Part shown: in pieces, positions 23,942 through 32,144 of the stretch | Layout: each line of letters begins with the position of its first letter | Position numbering within the stretch: the first letter of the stretch is position 1 | Assembly (NCBI GenBank): GCA_934546745.1 | Contig: CAKTDV010000007.1 | Span: 49,899 to 113,898 of the forward strand | Length of the DNA: 64,000 bases | Reading direction: 5' to 3' | Origin: an uncultured Desulfovibrio sp. | Lineage (GTDB): Bacteria > Desulfobacterota > Desulfovibrionia > Desulfovibrionales > Desulfovibrionaceae | Position numbers and translations under genes: made by a program | The notes under the pieces: model-generated | Seen by the model: only the letters and a program-made list of their open reading frames with translations | What the model was told of the DNA's origin: nothing | Database searches by the model: none

Positions 23942-25498
23942 ATGGGAGCTGAAGCACAAGCGGAAACGCCGACGAAGAACCTGCCAGTAGCGATGATCCT
24001 GCATACGATCATCGGCGTGGGCCTGATGTTCTCAGGTCTTTTCCTCCCCAGTCTTTCCATCGTGACAGAGCCGACGGCCAAGCTTCTGGCTCTGGGGCTG
24101 CCGCAGGTGGACGGCGGCGTCTTGGTGGAAGTGACGCGCATGGGGATGGTTGCCACCATGATTTTCCTCGGCGTGGTGTATCTCTGGACGTTTGTGGACA
24201 CGCTGTGGCCGGGCTTTCTGGGCCTGCTGATGCTGATTTTCTGCGGCTATGCCCCGGCCCCCAAAATCCTGAACATGTTTTTCGGGAATCCGATGGTGGT
24301 CATGATCTTCTTCCTGATGATCTTCGCCTCCGCCATCGTGCACAGCAATATCGCCGCCTGGCTGGCGCGCTGGCTGATGACGCGCGACTTCATCGAAGGC
24401 CGTCCGTGGGTCATGACGGCGACCTTTCTGGTGGGGAGCTACTGCGTGGCCTTCCTTGATCAGGTGACGGCCTGTTTCCTCATGTGGCCCATTCTGTTCT
24501 CCGTTTTTGAGCAGACAGGCTACAGGAAGGGTGATCGCTACGTCTCCATCATGACGGTCTACGTCGTCATTGCCATCCTGTGTTCCTTCGCCACAGATCC
24601 CTTCAAGGGCGGGGCCTTCTATCTGCTGGTGAACCTGCAGAGCCTTGCCGCGGCCGATTCCGGCATGGCCGTGCCCGTGCTGAACACCGCCGCCTATCTG
24701 GCGTTCGGCGTGGTGATCTCCCTTGCCAGCATCGCCATGCTGCTCCTGCTGATGCGCTTTGTGTTCCGCGTGGATGTGTCGCCCCTGCTGCGCCTGAACG
24801 TGGCCGATCTCAAGAAGGAACCCCTGCCGCCGCTGACGGCCAATCAGAAGGTGCTGCTGGGGATCTTTTTCTTCTACGCCATGTGGCTCCTGCTGCCCTC
24901 GCTTATCGGCAAGGAAAACGCCGTGGGGGCGTTCCTGACGCGCAACAGCATGGCCGGTTCCGCCGTGTCCGTACTGCTTCTCTGCATCATCCCCATCAAG
25001 GGGCGTCCTGTCGCCGACATCTGCGTGAGCAACGCGGTGTTTCCGTGGCGCGTCTTTTTCCTCATCGCCTTCGCCATGCTGCTTGGCGGCGCCATGACGG
25101 CCAAGGGCACCAACGTGTCCCTGTGGATGGAATGCGCCATGCGCGGCCTGTTGTCCGGCTTCAGCGTGTCCGCCCTGACCATCGCCGTCATCCTGTTGGG
25201 CATCTTCCTGACGAATTTCTGCAATTCCGTGGTGCTCGGTCTGGTGCTGACGCCCGTGCTGGTGGCCGTGAGCCAGGCGTTCGGTTTTTCCGCCGCGCCC
25301 ATCATGGCCTGTTTCATCTTCGCCGTGCTGATTGCGGCCTGCACGCCCGCGGCCTCGCCCTTTGCGGCGATGCTGTTCGGCCATACCAAGTGGGCCGCCA
25401 AGACCGATATGATCAAGCACAGCGTCATCGCCTCGGCCGTTGTCGCCGGGGTGGTCATCGTCATTGGAATGCCGCTGGCCACGCTGATTTTTGACTAG
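23942..25498 (+). CDS. Ion-transporter-superfamily permease (SLC13/ArsB-like)
   Basis: This is a 518-residue inner-membrane protein with about 12 hydrophobic segments. Signs of the IT superfamily (DASS/SLC13, ArsB, NhaD) are the two repeat halves, the helical-hairpin-like stretches DQVTACFLMWPILFSV and TNFCNSVVLGLVLTP, and small polar residues in mid-membrane. The substrate cannot be read from the sequence. As first gene of the operon that ends in aryl-sulfate sulfotransferase, it may import or export a sulfated or phenolic anion. GGAGG precedes ATG 23942. It is followed by the thioredoxin reductase-like gene after 80 bases. Confidence 0.8.
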   Translation: MGAEAQAETPTKNLPVAMILHTIIGVGLMFSGLFLPSLSIVTEPTAKLLALGLPQVDGGVLVEVTRMGMVATMIFLGVVYLWTFVDTLWPGFLGLLMLIFCGYAPAPKILNMFFGNPMVVMIFFLMIFASAIVHSNIAAWLARWLMTRDFIEGRPWVMTATFLVGSYCVAFLDQVTACFLMWPILFSVFEQTGYRKGDRYVSIMTVYVVIAILCSFATDPFKGGAFYLLVNLQSLAAADSGMAVPVLNTAAYLAFGVVISLASIAMLLLLMRFVFRVDVSPLLRLNVADLKKEPLPPLTANQKVLLGIFFFYAMWLLLPSLIGKENAVGAFLTRNSMAGSAVSVLLLCIIPIKGRPVADICVSNAVFPWRVFFLIAFAMLLGGAMTAKGTNVSLWMECAMRGLLSGFSVSALTIAVILLGIFLTNFCNSVVLGLVLTPVLVAVSQAFGFSAAPIMACFIFAVLIAACTPAASPFAAMLFGHTKWAAKTDMIKHSVIASAVVAGVVIVIGMPLATLIFD

Positions 25499-25578
25499 CT
25501 GGCGAAATGTCCGCCGGGAATGCCCGCCCGGACATGGCGCGGGCTCCGGCCGGAAAGATTCTTTCAAGAGGTTCCGTT

Positions 25579-26505
25579 ATGGAAAAATACGATATTGTCA
25601 TTGTGGGCGGCGGCCCCGCCGGTCTGACGGCTTCCATCTACGCCGCGCGCGCGAACATGAAAACGCTGGTGCTGGACAAGCTGGCCCCCGGTGGCCAGAT
25701 CATCAACACCAACGAGATTGCCAACTACACCGGTTTTGACGTCATCAACGGCGCGGAACTGGCCATCAAGATGTTCGAGCATTCGCAGAAAAACGGCGTT
25801 GCCTTCGAATACAGGACCGTGATCGGCATTGAGGACCACGGTGAAACCAAGGTCGTTGTCTGCGAGGAGGAGAACGCCCGCTATGAAGCCAGCGCGGTCA
25901 TCATCGCGACGGGGACGCGGCCCCGCCGTCTGGGCGTTCCCGGCGAGGAGGCCCATGCGGGCGCGGGCGTGAGCTGGTGCGCCATCTGCGACGGCGCGCA
26001 GTATCGCGGCAAGGATGTGGTCGTGATCGGCGGCGGCAATTCCGCTGTGGAGGAGTCCATCTACCTTGCGGGCATCGTGAACAGGCTCACCGTGGTGACC
26101 ATGTTCGATCTGACGGCGGATCCCGTGGCCTGCGACAAACTGCGCGCCATGCCCAATGTGGAGATTTTTCCCTATCAGGATGTGCTGGAGTTTGTGGGCG
26201 ACGCCAAGATCGAGGGCGTGCGCTTCAAATCCACACGGGAGGATGCCGCCGAGCGCCTTGTGAAATGCGACGGCGTGTTCGAATACATCGGTCTTGAGCC
26301 CACGGCGGGCTTTTGCGCCGATCTTGGCATCCTGAACAAGATGGGCTGCATCGAGGTTGACAGCCAGATGCGCACCTCCCGCCCCGGCATCTTCGGCGCG
26401 GGCGACATCATTGCCAAGCAGTTGCGCCAGGTGGCTACGGCCTGCGGCGACGGCGCCGTGGCCGCGCACAACGCCGCCTCCTATGTCGAATCCCTGCGCA
26501 AATAA
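25579..26505 (+). CDS. Atypical thioredoxin reductase-like flavoprotein
   Basis: This is a 308-residue FAD flavoprotein with the two-domain thioredoxin reductase layout: FAD motif VGGGPAGLTASIYAA, active-site disulfide C134-A-I-C137 in SWCAICDGA, second nucleotide motif VVIGGGNSAVEESIYL and a C-terminal FGAGDI. The segment that in NADPH enzymes reads HRRxxxR is VTMFDLTADPVACD here, so the contacts to the NADPH 2'-phosphate are absent. NADH, F420H2 or ferredoxin-linked reduction is therefore more likely than NADPH. The start is ATG 25579. Thioredoxin follows after 19 bases. Confidence 0.85.
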   Translation: MEKYDIVIVGGGPAGLTASIYAARANMKTLVLDKLAPGGQIINTNEIANYTGFDVINGAELAIKMFEHSQKNGVAFEYRTVIGIEDHGETKVVVCEEENARYEASAVIIATGTRPRRLGVPGEEAHAGAGVSWCAICDGAQYRGKDVVVIGGGNSAVEESIYLAGIVNRLTVVTMFDLTADPVACDKLRAMPNVEIFPYQDVLEFVGDAKIEGVRFKSTREDAAERLVKCDGVFEYIGLEPTAGFCADLGILNKMGCIEVDSQMRTSRPGIFGAGDIIAKQLRQVATACGDGAVAAHNAASYVESLRK

Positions 26506-26524
26506 TTCCTGAGGAGATAGCCAC

Positions 26525-26836
26525 ATGATTACCGAAGTCGATACCGCCGCCTACGATGCACTGGACAAATCCGGCCCCATGCTGGTGGAGTTCTATTCCA
26601 AGACATGCGGCCCCTGCAAAATGCTGGCGTTCGTCCTGAAGGACGTCGCGAAAACCGATCCTGATTTCCCCATCTATACCATCGACTACGACGCCAATCA
26701 GGAACTCAAGGAACGCTGCGGCGTCAAGGGTTTCCCGACACTGCTTTTCATGAGGGACGGCGTTGAGGTCTCCCGTCTTGAAGGGCTGAAGCAGAAGCCT
26801 GTCATTCTTGAGGAAATAGCCAAACTCAAAGCCTGA
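26525..26836 (+). CDS. Thioredoxin
   Basis: This is a 103-residue thioredoxin with active site KTCGPCKML (residues about 26-34) and cis-proline in GFPTLLF. Folds and length are standard. It has no signal peptide and so acts in the cytoplasm. The position between the reductase-like gene and the sulfotransferase gene indicates a dedicated redox pair for this operon rather than the general cell thioredoxin. GAGGAG precedes ATG 26525, and the sulfotransferase gene begins 48 bases after its stop. Confidence 0.93.
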   Translation: MITEVDTAAYDALDKSGPMLVEFYSKTCGPCKMLAFVLKDVAKTDPDFPIYTIDYDANQELKERCGVKGFPTLLFMRDGVEVSRLEGLKQKPVILEEIAKLKA

Positions 26837-26884
26837 ACCTTCCTTCCTTACGGACTTCCCTTACTGTCAGTTGGAGAAACTATC

Positions 26885-28774
26885 ATGACGAAAAATCGCA
26901 TCACCCACACGCTGGAAGAACATCTCATCACCCGCCAGAACAAGGCGGAAAAGGAATTCCTCGCGGCGTTTGAAAGTGAAAAACCCGCGCTGGAAAACGC
27001 CCACGTCCTGGTGAACCCCTACCTCATCAACCCGCTCTGCGCGCTGATCCTCTTCAAGACGGACAAGCCCGCCGCCGCGACGCTGACGCTTCATGGCAAG
27101 CGCAACGACCGTGAGGACATCGTCCATGCCTTCCCCGAGGGCACGAGCCATGCGTTGCCTGTGGTGGGCCTGTATGAGGGCGTCGTGACCAAGGTGTCCG
27201 TCAGCCTGTCCACCGGCGAAAGCAAGACTTTTGAAATCCAGGCGCAGCCGCTGCCCGAAGATGTGTGCCGTTGCCGGAACATCGCCACGTCCATGGACTA
27301 TTTCGGGAACAACTTCATGTTCCTGACCCCCGCCGGCAAAAACCTGCCCACCGCCTACGACTACATGGGCGATATCCGCTGGCTGCTGACCGTCAACACG
27401 ATGTTCGACATCAAGCGCCTGAGGAACGGCAACATCATGACCGGGTCGCAGCGCTTCTGCCGTATGCCCTACAATGCCACGGGGCTTGTCGAACTGAACC
27501 TGCTGGGCAAGATTTACAAGGAATACCGCATGCCCGGCAACTACCATCACGATCACTTTGAAATGCCCGACGGCAATATCCTTGCCCTCACACAGGACTT
27601 CTCCAATGGCAGCACCACCGTGGAGGACATGATCGCCCTGCTGGATCGCGAAACCGGCGAGGTGCTGCGCACGTGGGATTACAAGACCTTCCTTCCCCAG
27701 AACGTGGGCGGATCCGGCTCGCAGGACGCGCACGACTGGTTCCATAACAACGCGCTGTGGTACAATCCAACGAACAATACGATCACCATTTCCGGCCGGC
27801 ATCAGGATGCCGTGGTGAACTTCGATTACGAGACCAGCAAGCTCAACTGGATCATCGGCGACCCCGAAGGCTGGCCCGAAGACATGCAGAAGTATTTCTT
27901 CAAGCCGGTGGGCGATCTGAAGAACTTTGACTGGCAGTATGAACAGCACGCCTGCGTCGTCTGCCCCAACGGCGACATCATGTGCTTTGACAACGGCCAG
28001 TACCGCTCCAAGGTCAAGGCGAAGTACATCCGTAACCGTGACAATTTCTCGCGCGGCGTGCGCTACCGCATCGATACCGACAAGATGGAAATTGAGCAGG
28101 TGTGGCAGTACGGCAAGGAACTGGGGCAGACCTTCTTCTCGCCCTATATCTGCAACGTGGAGTACTACGACGAAGGCCACTACCTGATTCACTCCGGCGG
28201 CATCGGCTGGAAGGACGGCTACGCCTCCGACGCGCTGGGCGCGTTCATCAACCCCAAAAAGGATCCTTCCACGGACATCTGCTCCAAGACCGTGGAGCAG
28301 AAGGACGGCGTCGTCATGTACTACATGGAAGTGGACGGGAACTTCTACCGTGCCGAAAAGCTCTCTCCCTACCATGACGGCGTGAATGCCGCCTTTGGCG
28401 ACGGGAAGCTGATCGGCCGTCTGGACGTGACCCCCACCTTTGACACCATTCCCGATGTTCCTGAGCGCGATGAGGTGATCGACGCCTGGCATCAGGTGAA
28501 CATTGAGGAAGACGAGGATCGTTTTGTCTTCCACGGCACCTTTGCCCGCGGTTCCCTTGCCATGATCCTGCTGGAAGGTGAAAAGGAGACCCGCGGCTAT
28601 TTCCTCAATACCGCCGCCTCGTATCACCTTGCCATGTGCTCCGGCGCGTACCTTGAGGACGACGAGCGCGCCATCAAGATGAACATCAGCAAGGAAGGGC
28701 TCTCCGGGAAGTACACCGTCAAGGTTCTGGTGGAAGACGCCATCTATCAGACCGGCGTGACCATCTACTGCTAA
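26885..28774 (+). CDS. Aryl-sulfate sulfotransferase, no signal peptide
   Basis: The family moves sulfate from an aryl sulfate to another phenol through a sulfohistidine, without PAPS. The 629-residue protein has the N-terminal Big-like domain (NPYLINPLCALILFK near residue 44) and then a beta-propeller. The likely catalytic set is H222 in YHHDHFEMPDGN, H287 in DWFHNNALWYNP, R305 in SGRHQDAVV and H355 in QHACVVCPNGD. The 18-residue distance between H287 and R305 equals that between H356 and R374 of E. coli AssT. E. coli AssT is periplasmic; this one has no signal sequence. It is the last gene of its operon. Confidence 0.92.
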   Translation: MTKNRITHTLEEHLITRQNKAEKEFLAAFESEKPALENAHVLVNPYLINPLCALILFKTDKPAAATLTLHGKRNDREDIVHAFPEGTSHALPVVGLYEGVVTKVSVSLSTGESKTFEIQAQPLPEDVCRCRNIATSMDYFGNNFMFLTPAGKNLPTAYDYMGDIRWLLTVNTMFDIKRLRNGNIMTGSQRFCRMPYNATGLVELNLLGKIYKEYRMPGNYHHDHFEMPDGNILALTQDFSNGSTTVEDMIALLDRETGEVLRTWDYKTFLPQNVGGSGSQDAHDWFHNNALWYNPTNNTITISGRHQDAVVNFDYETSKLNWIIGDPEGWPEDMQKYFFKPVGDLKNFDWQYEQHACVVCPNGDIMCFDNGQYRSKVKAKYIRNRDNFSRGVRYRIDTDKMEIEQVWQYGKELGQTFFSPYICNVEYYDEGHYLIHSGGIGWKDGYASDALGAFINPKKDPSTDICSKTVEQKDGVVMYYMEVDGNFYRAEKLSPYHDGVNAAFGDGKLIGRLDVTPTFDTIPDVPERDEVIDAWHQVNIEEDEDRFVFHGTFARGSLAMILLEGEKETRGYFLNTAASYHLAMCSGAYLEDDERAIKMNISKEGLSGKYTVKVLVEDAIYQTGVTIYC

Positions 28775-28815
28775 CAATGTGTGGCCGGGTACTTCCGTCC
28801 CCGGCCGATCACAGG

Positions 28816-28898
28816 GGCCGTCCTCCATGCCCGCGGGGGACGGCCTCACAGAAAACCGCCGCCGCGCAGGGAATCCCGCACAGCGGCGTTTTTCTGTT
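28816..28898 (+). terminator. Tandem hairpins and terminator after the sulfotransferase
   Basis: A first stem pairs GGCCGTCC with GGACGGCC (28817-28844). A second imperfect stem, CGCCGCCGCGC with GCACAGCGGCG, is followed by TTTTTCTG (28857-28898) and is the likely rho-independent terminator. Confidence 0.75.
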
Positions 28899-28934
28899 GG
28901 CTCACGGCCAATCGGAATGGGAAGGGGCCTCCTT

Positions 28935-29477
28935 TTACCGTGCCCCTGATCCTGGATCGTCCTTGCCCGTCCCGCTCCCGTGCCGCAGGACACGGACCAG
29001 AAAGGAATCCCGGTGGAAGGCGAAGAGGGGGACGACGGCGCCGATGACGAGGGCACACATGACAAAGAAGGTAGTAAGTCCGTTGAAGAATATTTCGCTG
29101 AGGAGGGCTTCGCGCAGGGGGCCTTTGGCGGCGTCGAGAAAGCGCATGGTCGCAAGTATGGTCTTATAGGCGAACATGCCGGGAATCATGGGGAGGAGGG
29201 CGGGAAAGGCGAAAAGCTCCGCTGGTGTGTGCCAGCGCCGGGCGCAGGGGATGCTGAGCAGGGAGATGAGCGTTGCGCCGCAGAGGGAAGCCAGCGCGAT
29301 GCCGGTACTTCCCTCAAGGAGAAAGCGGGTCATATGTCCCAATCCAGCGAGAACTCCGGCGACAAGGCATATCCTGACGGGAGGGTTGGAGATGAGGGCG
29401 AAGCCTACGCAGGCCACAAACGCGAAGACGGCATCGGCCAGCGCCGCGCCGGCGAGGGGGAGGATGTCCGCCGTCAC
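28935..29477 (-). CDS. ThrE-type exporter, small subunit (YjjB/DUF3815-like)
   Basis: This is a 180-residue membrane protein with four to five hydrophobic helices; FPALLPMIPGMFAYKTIL is the conserved PxxPG element of this half of the threonine/serine exporter fold. In Corynebacterium the two halves are fused in ThrE; here, as with E. coli YjjP/YjjB, they are split. It starts at GTG 29477, overlapping the stop of the larger subunit by 4 bases. YjjPB of E. coli has been linked to succinate export, so the substrate could be an amino acid or a dicarboxylate. Confidence 0.82.
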   Translation of the reverse strand: MTADILPLAGAALADAVFAFVACVGFALISNPPVRICLVAGVLAGLGHMTRFLLEGSTGIALASLCGATLISLLSIPCARRWHTPAELFAFPALLPMIPGMFAYKTILATMRFLDAAKGPLREALLSEIFFNGLTTFFVMCALVIGAVVPLFAFHRDSFLVRVLRHGSGTGKDDPGSGAR

Positions 29478-30358
29478 AGCAGCCAGACTCCAAGAAGCAG
29501 CATGGTCAGGGAAAGCCCCACGGCGATGCAGGCGATGAGGACGCCGGCCTGTACGGCGCGCGCGATGCCCATGAGAATGTGCCCGTCGAGCATGTCGTGC
29601 ATGGCATTGATGAGGGGAATGCCGGGGATGAGGAAAAGGACGCTGACGCCCAGCGCCGTCTGCGGCGTGGAGCCAAGCTGCCAGACGACGGCGGGGGCGG
29701 CAATCAGGGAGGCGGCAAAGGCGGAAACAATGAAGATCACCTTGTGGTCAAGGCCGAAGGCCGTCAGCTTCTGACGGACGAGGAAACCGGCAAAGGTCGC
29801 GAGAAAGACGAAGCCCATGGCGACGGCGTCTCCCTCGAAAAGACGGCAGAAGGCGGCGTTGGCGCACGCCACCAGCAGGCGCAGGCGCAGGGGGGAGACC
29901 GAGGGGAGGGCCATGATGCTTTCGAAATCCCGCCATGCCTCCCTGAGAGACAGGCGTTCGTCGACGATACGCCAGCCGAGCGCATTGAGGGCGGCAACGC
30001 GGCTGAAGTTGGGGCCTCCCGGCGGGATGGTGCATACGGCCGTCTTGCTGCCGCCGCCGGGACTGTCCGAGACGGTGATCATCACATGGCGCGAAAACAT
30101 GGCGATGTCCACAGAGAATCCGTAGGAGGCGGCGATGCGCTGGGCATTGCGATCCACGCGGGAGGTCTGTGTACCGCAGGCCAGCAGCGTCGTGCAGAAG
30201 GAGCGCAGGAAGGCCAGCATTTGCGGCAGGCTGGGTTTGCGGCCGCCGGTCGCGCCGTCGTGGTGAAGGCCGCCATGCGGTAACGGACGGCGGCCGGGAG
30301 GCGTCCGCCGCCGGAGAGGAGACGGCGGACGGGGGCTATATGTCCCGCTCGTTTTCAT
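29474..30358 (-). CDS. ThrE-type exporter, large subunit (YjjP/DUF1212-like)
   Basis: This is up to 294 residues. A soluble N-terminal domain (SRVDRNAQRIAASYGFSVD) is followed by five hydrophobic helices including VLFLIPGIPLINAMHDM, the PGIP element of the family. ATG 30358 overlaps the upstream gene by 23 bases and adds a Pro/Arg-rich tail of about 46 residues unlike YjjP. The internal ATG 30220 would give 248 residues, close to E. coli YjjP (256). Neither has a good ribosome site. The partner is the DUF3815-like gene downstream. Confidence 0.78.
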   Translation of the reverse strand: MKTSGTYSPRPPSPLRRRTPPGRRPLPHGGLHHDGATGGRKPSLPQMLAFLRSFCTTLLACGTQTSRVDRNAQRIAASYGFSVDIAMFSRHVMITVSDSPGGGSKTAVCTIPPGGPNFSRVAALNALGWRIVDERLSLREAWRDFESIMALPSVSPLRLRLLVACANAAFCRLFEGDAVAMGFVFLATFAGFLVRQKLTAFGLDHKVIFIVSAFAASLIAAPAVVWQLGSTPQTALGVSVLFLIPGIPLINAMHDMLDGHILMGIARAVQAGVLIACIAVGLSLTMLLLGVWLL

Positions 30359-31235
30359 TGAACAGCCAGTGCAGCACACGCTTGTGGACGCGCAGGCGGT
30401 TCTCCGCCTGAAGAAGCAGCAGGGAGGCCGGGCCGCACAGGACGGACTTTTCCACCGGCAGGGTATTCATGGGCGCCGATCCGAGCAGAAGGCGCGCCTT
30501 GGGCGCGGCTCTGGACATGAGCGCCCCGGAAATGCGCCAGTGCGGCTCCTCTTCCTGATCCAGGTCGCCGCGGCAACCGGCAAAGACGAAATCGGCGCCT
30601 TCGACGGCTTCTTCCGGGCTGCTGGTGAAATCGAGAGTGACGCCGTGGAAGGTCGCGGCCTGCCGCAGGGGGGTGGGGTCGATCCGGGGAGGAAGGGCCA
30701 CGCGCAGACGGTAGGGGAAGAAGCGCAGCCCTTCGACAAGAGAGTAGAGCGCGCCGTTGTCACAACCGACCCAGCCTATCGTGACGCCGTCGAGACTGTC
30801 GCGGGAAAAGCGCAGCATGCAGGCCACATCCGCCAGGACGTGGACGGGATGGCCGTCGGGGCTGCCGGCGTTGACGAGAGGAAAGGTGATGACGTCCCAC
30901 GGGGCGTCGGCCCATGAGGAGGCTGGCAGGCCGTAAAGATACATGCAGTCCACAAAGTAGCCGAACTGGCAGAGGAGCTCCCGCTGATACCGGCCTGCCA
31001 GAGACTCGCGCCACGGGCCGAGGCCCTGATAGACGACGGAGCCGCCCATCTGGCGCACGGCGGCGGTGACGCAGAGCCGTTCCAGAAAGGCTTCCTGGGA
31101 AAAAAAGAGCGCCGCCGTCCGTTCCGCCATGAAATCCGTGGGTGCTTTCGCGTCGGGAATGCCGCGCGCCTGCTGCACCAGCAGCCAGGCCGTTTCCTCG
31201 CCAAGATCGCTCAGGTTCATGAAATACCGTGCCAT
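30336..31235 (-). CDS. Divergent ornithine carbamoyltransferase-like protein
   Basis: This 299-residue protein has the overall aspartate/ornithine carbamoyltransferase pattern: N-terminal YFMNLSDLGEETAWLL, a HPVHVLADVACM segment matching HPxQxLAD, a second-domain TIGWVGCDNGALYSLVEGL, and C-terminal LLLQAENRLRVHKRVLHWL. Key motifs are altered. The carbamoyl-phosphate loop STRTR is FSQEAF, the Gln of HPxQ is His, and HCLP is replaced by PMNTLP. It may act on a different substrate or have lost catalysis. It is co-transcribed with the exporter pair and has the best promoter in the area. Confidence 0.75.
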   Translation of the reverse strand: MARYFMNLSDLGEETAWLLVQQARGIPDAKAPTDFMAERTAALFFSQEAFLERLCVTAAVRQMGGSVVYQGLGPWRESLAGRYQRELLCQFGYFVDCMYLYGLPASSWADAPWDVITFPLVNAGSPDGHPVHVLADVACMLRFSRDSLDGVTIGWVGCDNGALYSLVEGLRFFPYRLRVALPPRIDPTPLRQAATFHGVTLDFTSSPEEAVEGADFVFAGCRGDLDQEEEPHWRISGALMSRAAPKARLLLGSAPMNTLPVEKSVLCGPASLLLLQAENRLRVHKRVLHWLFNENERDI

Positions 31236-31292
31236 AGGAAACCTCCATCCAGCCAGCGATGTTATCCGTGCCAGGCCTATGCCGTCCGGATT

Positions 31293-31321
31293 TTTATAGC
31301 AGCCGTGCGGGAAGCTGTCCA
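31293..31321 (-). promoter_or_regulatory. Promoter of the carbamoyltransferase-like/exporter operon
   Basis: On the minus strand TGGACA (31321-31316), a 17-base spacer and TATAAA (31298-31293) lie about 58 bases before the start codon. Both boxes have five of six consensus bases. Confidence 0.7.
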
Positions 31322-31434
31322 GACAGGCCCGGCGGGCTTGAGAAAATGCCTGTTACGGGGTATGGCTGTGAATGCGGGATCCGGATTCGCGCCGTGCCCG
31401 CATGACCGGACACAGCCTGTTGCGAGGACGCCTC

Positions 31435-32112
31435 ATGAAAGCCTTTATGTTTGATTTGGACGGAACGTTGCTGGATACGCTGGAGGACATAGCCGCCAGC
31501 TGCAATCTTCTGCTGGAGGCGCATGGCTGGCCCGGCCATCCTGTCGCGGCCTACCGTCATATGGTGGGGAACGGCTTCGCGACGCTGATCCGGCGGGCTG
31601 TGCCGGACGCCGTGCTGGCATCGCTGGACAGCGGCGCGCTGGAACGTCTGGTGGAGGAGGGGCGCGGCATCTATGCGGCGCATCTGCACGGGGCGACGGC
31701 CCCGTATCCGGGCATGGAGAAAACGCTGGCGGAGCTGGCCCGCAAGGGGTTTGCGCTGGCCGTCCTTTCCAATAAGCCGGACGAGATGACGCGGGCCGTC
31801 ATTGCCCGTCAGTTTCCCTCCATCCCTTTTGCCCTGGTGCGCGGCGGAAGGGCGGATACGCCCCTCAAGCCGGATCCGGCCGGAGCGCTGGCCATGTTGC
31901 GCGAGATGCGGGTGCCACCCGAAGCGTGTTTTTATGTCGGCGACAGCGCTGTGGATATGCGGACGGCGCTGGCGGCGGGCATGAGGCCCGTGGGCGTTGC
32001 CTGGGGATTTCGGGGCGAGGATGAGGTCGTGGCCGCGGGAGCCGCCTGCGTGCTGCGCTGTGCGAAAGACGCGCTGGCGCTGGCCGAAGGACGGCTCGAA
32101 TGCCGGAAATGA
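31435..32112 (+). CDS. HAD-IA phosphoglycolate-phosphatase-like hydrolase
   Basis: This is a 225-residue HAD hydrolase with motif I FDLDGTLLDT, motif II VLSNKPDEM, and motifs III/IV in PLKPDPAG and FYVGDSAVDMRTAL. The cap domain and length match Gph. The start is ATG 31435 with GAGGA 9 bases upstream. The gene ends just before the Fe-S protein gene, whose start lies 32 bases downstream. The window holds three HAD phosphatases; this one is closest to classical phosphoglycolate phosphatase. Confidence 0.9.
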   Translation: MKAFMFDLDGTLLDTLEDIAASCNLLLEAHGWPGHPVAAYRHMVGNGFATLIRRAVPDAVLASLDSGALERLVEEGRGIYAAHLHGATAPYPGMEKTLAELARKGFALAVLSNKPDEMTRAVIARQFPSIPFALVRGGRADTPLKPDPAGALAMLREMRVPPEACFYVGDSAVDMRTALAAGMRPVGVAWGFRGEDEVVAAGAACVLRCAKDALALAEGRLECRK

Positions 32113-32144
32113 GGCGCGGCCCCGGCAAAACGTGCGGAGGGAAT

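Noticed and set aside
26867..29155. 762-codon open frame antisense to the sulfotransferase
   Set aside because: Complement of a well-supported gene; no motif or ribosome site.
31419..31434. Third copy of the Crp/Fnr-like site (TGTTGCGAGGACGCC) before the HAD gene
   Set aside because: The right half-site is missing and the position overlaps the ribosome site; no -10 box at the proper distance.
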